From Desulfuromonas sp. AOP6 (GTDB taxonomy: Bacteria; Desulfobacterota; Desulfuromonadia; Desulfuromonadales; SZUA-540): a stretch of 64,000 nucleotides of DNA. The stretch's first letter is position 1, and every line of letters begins with the position of its first letter. Positions 61,596 through 64,000 of this stretch are shown here, piece by piece. A program made the position numbers and the translations under genes. The notes under the pieces are model-generated. The model was not told the DNA's origin. It did not search any database and was given only the letters and a program-made list of their open reading frames with translations. The stretch spans positions 186,001-250,000 of the forward strand of contig NZ_AP022810.1 in assembly GCF_009731355.2 (NCBI RefSeq). The letters are read 5' to 3'.

Positions 61596-63337
61596 TGGAA
61601 GCGCTCTTTTCCCAAGCCGTCTGGCTGGCCGTCCTGGCCTTTCCCCTGCTGCTGGCGGGTGGTTGCCTGTGCCGCCGGGGGCGGCAGTGGGCTGTGGCGG
61701 CAGCGCCCTGGTCGGCCCTTCCGGCCATCATTCTTGCTATATGGCCCCCTGCGGCCGGGGACTACCCCTGGTTGCTTCTCGGCAGCATCTTCAGCCTGGA
61801 TCTCACCGGTCGCATCTTTCTGCTCTTCACCGCCCTGGTCTGGGGTTCCTCAGCCCTGTATGCCCGCGGCTACCTGGTCAACCCGGCACGTCTCCAGTTC
61901 TTCTTCTTCTTTTTTCTGCTGGCCATGACCGGCAACCTGGGCCTGATCATGGCCGGGGACATGGCGAGTTTTTACCTGTTCTTTGCCCTCATGACTTTCG
62001 CCGCCTACGGCCTGGTTGTGCATGAAAGAGACGCCGAGGCCCGACAAGCCGGCAAAGTCTATCTGGTCATGGCGGTGCTGGGGGAGGTGTTGCTCATAGC
62101 CGGCCTGATGCTGATCGCCTCGGAAGGCACCACGCGCCTGGCTGACATCGCGCCGCGAATCGCCGTTTCGCCCCATCGTCACCTGATCATCGGCCTGGTG
62201 TTGACCGGATTCGGCATCAAGGCCGGTTGCTTCCCCCTGCACCTGTGGCTGCCCCTGGCCCACCCAGCCGCGCCCACACCGGCCAGCGCCGTCCTGTCGG
62301 GGGCCATGATCAAGGCGGGCCTGCTGGCCTGGCTGCGTTTTCTCCCGCTGGGGGAGGCGGCTTTTCCCGCCTGGGGCATGGTCTGTCTGGTTGCCGGACT
62401 TATCGCGGCTTTTGGCGGGGTGGCCCTGGGCCTGGCTCAGTCCCAGGCCAAAACCGTGCTGGCCTATTCGAGCATCAGCCAGATGGGTTTGATGACGGGG
62501 GCCCTGGGTCTGGGACTGTTCTTCCCGGCGGCCTGGCCGTCTGTGCTGGCGGCTCTCTGCCTTTACGCCCTGCACCATGGCCTGGCCAAGACAGCGCTTT
62601 TTCTCGGGGTCGGTATGGCCGGCGCCGGAGGTGTGTGGGCCAGAAGGGTTTTTCTGGCGGGATTGCTGTGGCCAGCGTTGTCTTTGGCCGGGGCCCCCCT
62701 CACCAGCGGCCTGGTGGCCAAAAAGCTTCTGGGGGGCCTGGCGGTTTTTATCCCCTCGCCCTGGGGGGAAGTCTTTACCTGGACATTGGCCGGGTCGGCC
62801 GCGGCCACAGCGCTTCTCATGGCGTACCTGCTGCTGTTGCCCTGGACGCAGAGAAGTCGGGACAGGTGCCCGCCGACACCCCGGCAGTGGCTGGCCTGGG
62901 GTTTGGCACAACTGGGCGGGCTCTACCTGGTGTGGAAGGTCGTTCCCGGCTGGCTGGCGCCCTGGGGGGCAAAATCGCCAGGATGGAGCAATGAGGCAGC
63001 ACTTAGCGTGCTGGTGGGAGCGGTTGTGGGCTTTCTGTTCTGGCGCCTGGCTAAAAAAAGCAGGAGCAGCTTACTACCGCCATTACCGGCGGGTGATATG
63101 CTGCTCCTGCTCTATGCTCTGGGAAGAGGCGCCCGTCAGGGGTGGGCGAACTATGGCGACCCGGCGGTGACGCGCCTGGTCAGGGCCTACCTGACCTTTG
63201 TCTGGCAGGGACCAATCGAGTTGTTCGGCCTGCACTCCCTGTTGGCCGCCAGTGAAAAGGGACTGTTACGCTGGCGTGTATCCGGGGGGCTCTTCCTGTT
63301 ATTGGTGCTGGCCTTTGCGGTCATGCTGCTGCGTTGA
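61583..63337 (+). CDS. Mrp antiporter NuoL/M/N-like subunit, third copy
   Basis: A 584-residue member of the same family, with the core GFGIKAGCFPLHLWLPLAHP and SAVLSGAMIKAGLL. It has a longer C-terminal part with extra membrane segments (about 460-584), as in NuoL. It overlaps the previous gene by 13 bases. The operon therefore supplies three pump-type subunits, rather than the two of canonical Mrp (A and D). Confidence 0.88.
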   Translation: MDPLMEALFSQAVWLAVLAFPLLLAGGCLCRRGRQWAVAAAPWSALPAIILAIWPPAAGDYPWLLLGSIFSLDLTGRIFLLFTALVWGSSALYARGYLVNPARLQFFFFFFLLAMTGNLGLIMAGDMASFYLFFALMTFAAYGLVVHERDAEARQAGKVYLVMAVLGEVLLIAGLMLIASEGTTRLADIAPRIAVSPHRHLIIGLVLTGFGIKAGCFPLHLWLPLAHPAAPTPASAVLSGAMIKAGLLAWLRFLPLGEAAFPAWGMVCLVAGLIAAFGGVALGLAQSQAKTVLAYSSISQMGLMTGALGLGLFFPAAWPSVLAALCLYALHHGLAKTALFLGVGMAGAGGVWARRVFLAGLLWPALSLAGAPLTSGLVAKKLLGGLAVFIPSPWGEVFTWTLAGSAAATALLMAYLLLLPWTQRSRDRCPPTPRQWLAWGLAQLGGLYLVWKVVPGWLAPWGAKSPGWSNEAALSVLVGAVVGFLFWRLAKKSRSSLLPPLPAGDMLLLLYALGRGARQGWANYGDPAVTRLVRAYLTFVWQGPIELFGLHSLLAASEKGLLRWRVSGGLFLLLVLAFAVMLLR

Positions 63338-63351
63338 ACCGACCTTGGCTA

Positions 63352-64000
63352 TCAGCCGCGGCCACTGGCCATATTTTCCAGTTTAGCGATGCGGTCATCC
63401 ATGGGCGGATGGGTGGAAAAGAGGCTGGCGAGAGAGCGACCGGCAAGAGGGTTGACGATAAACATGTGGGACGTCGCCGGCGTGGCTTCCTGCATGGGCA
63501 CTGCCTGGGCGCCCATTTGCAGTTTGCGCAGGGCGCTGGCCAAGGCCCTGGGCTTGCCGCAGATGCGGGCGCCGGAGGCGTCGGCCAGATACTCCCGCGA
63601 GCGGGAGACCGCCATCTGGATCAGCATGGCCGCCATCGGCGCGATAATGGCCATGGCCAGGCTGCCAAGCAGGCCACCGCCTTCCTCGTCATCGCTGCGG
63701 CCGGCACCAAAAATGGCGGCCCACTGCAGCATGTTGCCGAGCATGGCGATGGCGCCGGCGAAAGTGGCGGCCAGGGTGGAAATGAGCGTATCGCGGTTCT
63801 GCACATGGGCCAGTTCGTGGGCCATGACCCCTTCGAGTTCATCTTCCGTGAGCAGGCGCATAATCCCTTCGGTGGCAGCGACCGCGGCATTTTGGGGATT
63901 ACGTCCGGTGGCAAAGGCGTTGGGAGCCTCGGAGGGGATGATGTAGACCTTGGGCATGGGCAGGCCGGCCTGCTGGCTGAGACGACGTACCATGGTGTAA
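63352..64000 (-). CDS. htpX: Zinc metalloprotease HtpX (partial, 5' end beyond the window)
   Basis: The visible 215 or so residues hold the C-terminal three quarters of Htp[20 protein letters not shown], the zinc site [10 protein letters not shown], a membrane segment ([19 protein letters not shown]) and the third ligand region [11 protein letters not shown], then [13 protein letters not shown]. The frame is open to the window edge, so the N-terminal membrane part is missing only because of the cut. HtpX degrades misfolded inner-membrane proteins. Confidence 0.95.
   Translation of the reverse strand, partial: YTMVRRLSQQAGLPMPKVYIIPSEAPNAFATGRNPQNAAVAATEGIMRLLTEDELEGVMAHELAHVQNRDTLISTLAATFAGAIAMLGNMLQWAAIFGAGRSDDEEGGGLLGSLAMAIIAPMAAMLIQMAVSRSREYLADASGARICGKPRALASALRKLQMGAQAVPMQEATPATSHMFIVNPLAGRSLASLFSTHPPMDDRIAKLENMASGRG

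Noticed and set aside
1-64000. CRISPR array or prophage
   Set aside because: No series of regularly spaced repeats and no phage structural, lysis or integrase genes were found; the phage-like proteins at the left are T6SS components.

Overview
This is a GC-rich window from a Gram-negative, respiring bacterium, most likely a deltaproteobacterium of the Desulfuromonadales (Geobacter/Desulfuromonas/Pelobacter relatives). The evidence is a decahaem cytochrome beside an MtrB/PioB-type porin, many lipoproteins and outer-membrane barrels, two hybrid-free sensor kinases with PAS domains, and a GEMM-I riboswitch. The affiliation is inferred from gene content only.

Layout. 1-12108 (minus strand): a type VI secretion (T6SS) operon in the order tagH-like, tssJ, tssK, tssL, tssM, tagF, tssA, tssB, tssC, hcp, and probably tssE running off the left edge. 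tssF, tssG and clpV are not in view. 12429-18450 (plus): a VgrG with a C-terminal extension, an alpha/beta hydrolase overlapping it by 4 bases, a beta-propeller lipoprotein and a frameshifted small membrane protein. This reads as an effector/immunity cassette. 18457-19889: a DDE transposase gene bracketed by two nearly identical long palindromes.

19967-26675: a PHP-domain phosphoesterase; an outer-membrane electron conduit (decahaem lipoprotein plus an MtrB-like porin interrupted by an in-frame UGA); a divergent LysR regulator; an endonuclease III-like protein; and a small orphan protein. 26855-40597: mostly core genes (ileS, lspA, pseudouridine synthase, thioesterase, DUF502 protein, Na+/Ca2+ exchanger family protein), two orphan histidine kinases, small lipoproteins and tRNA-Pro(CGG).

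40548-42317: a roughly 1.6 kb AT-rich island bounded by a perfect 94-bp direct repeat that starts inside tRNA-Pro. The island holds a sigma70-like promoter, a GEMM-I (cyclic dinucleotide) riboswitch, a strong terminator and one secreted orphan gene. The riboswitch has A where the c-di-GMP-type aptamer has G, which suggests the cGAMP-type (GEMM-Ib) subclass. This is the most interesting locus in the window.

42471-47990: a rubredoxin/metallo-beta-lactamase protein, a cytochrome remnant, a small envelope-protein cluster (lipoproteins and a DUF3096 protein), and a sulfur-related operon (MBL-rhodanese protein plus two YeeE/YedE-type membrane proteins). 48160-56061: a sugar dehydrogenase, a toxin-antitoxin pair, a tautomerase, an MFS transporter, a cation P-type ATPase, and a Ser/Thr kinase with an FHA protein. 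56173-63337: a nine-gene Mrp-type Na+/H+ antiporter operon with three large ND5/ND4/ND2-like subunits. The window ends inside htpX.
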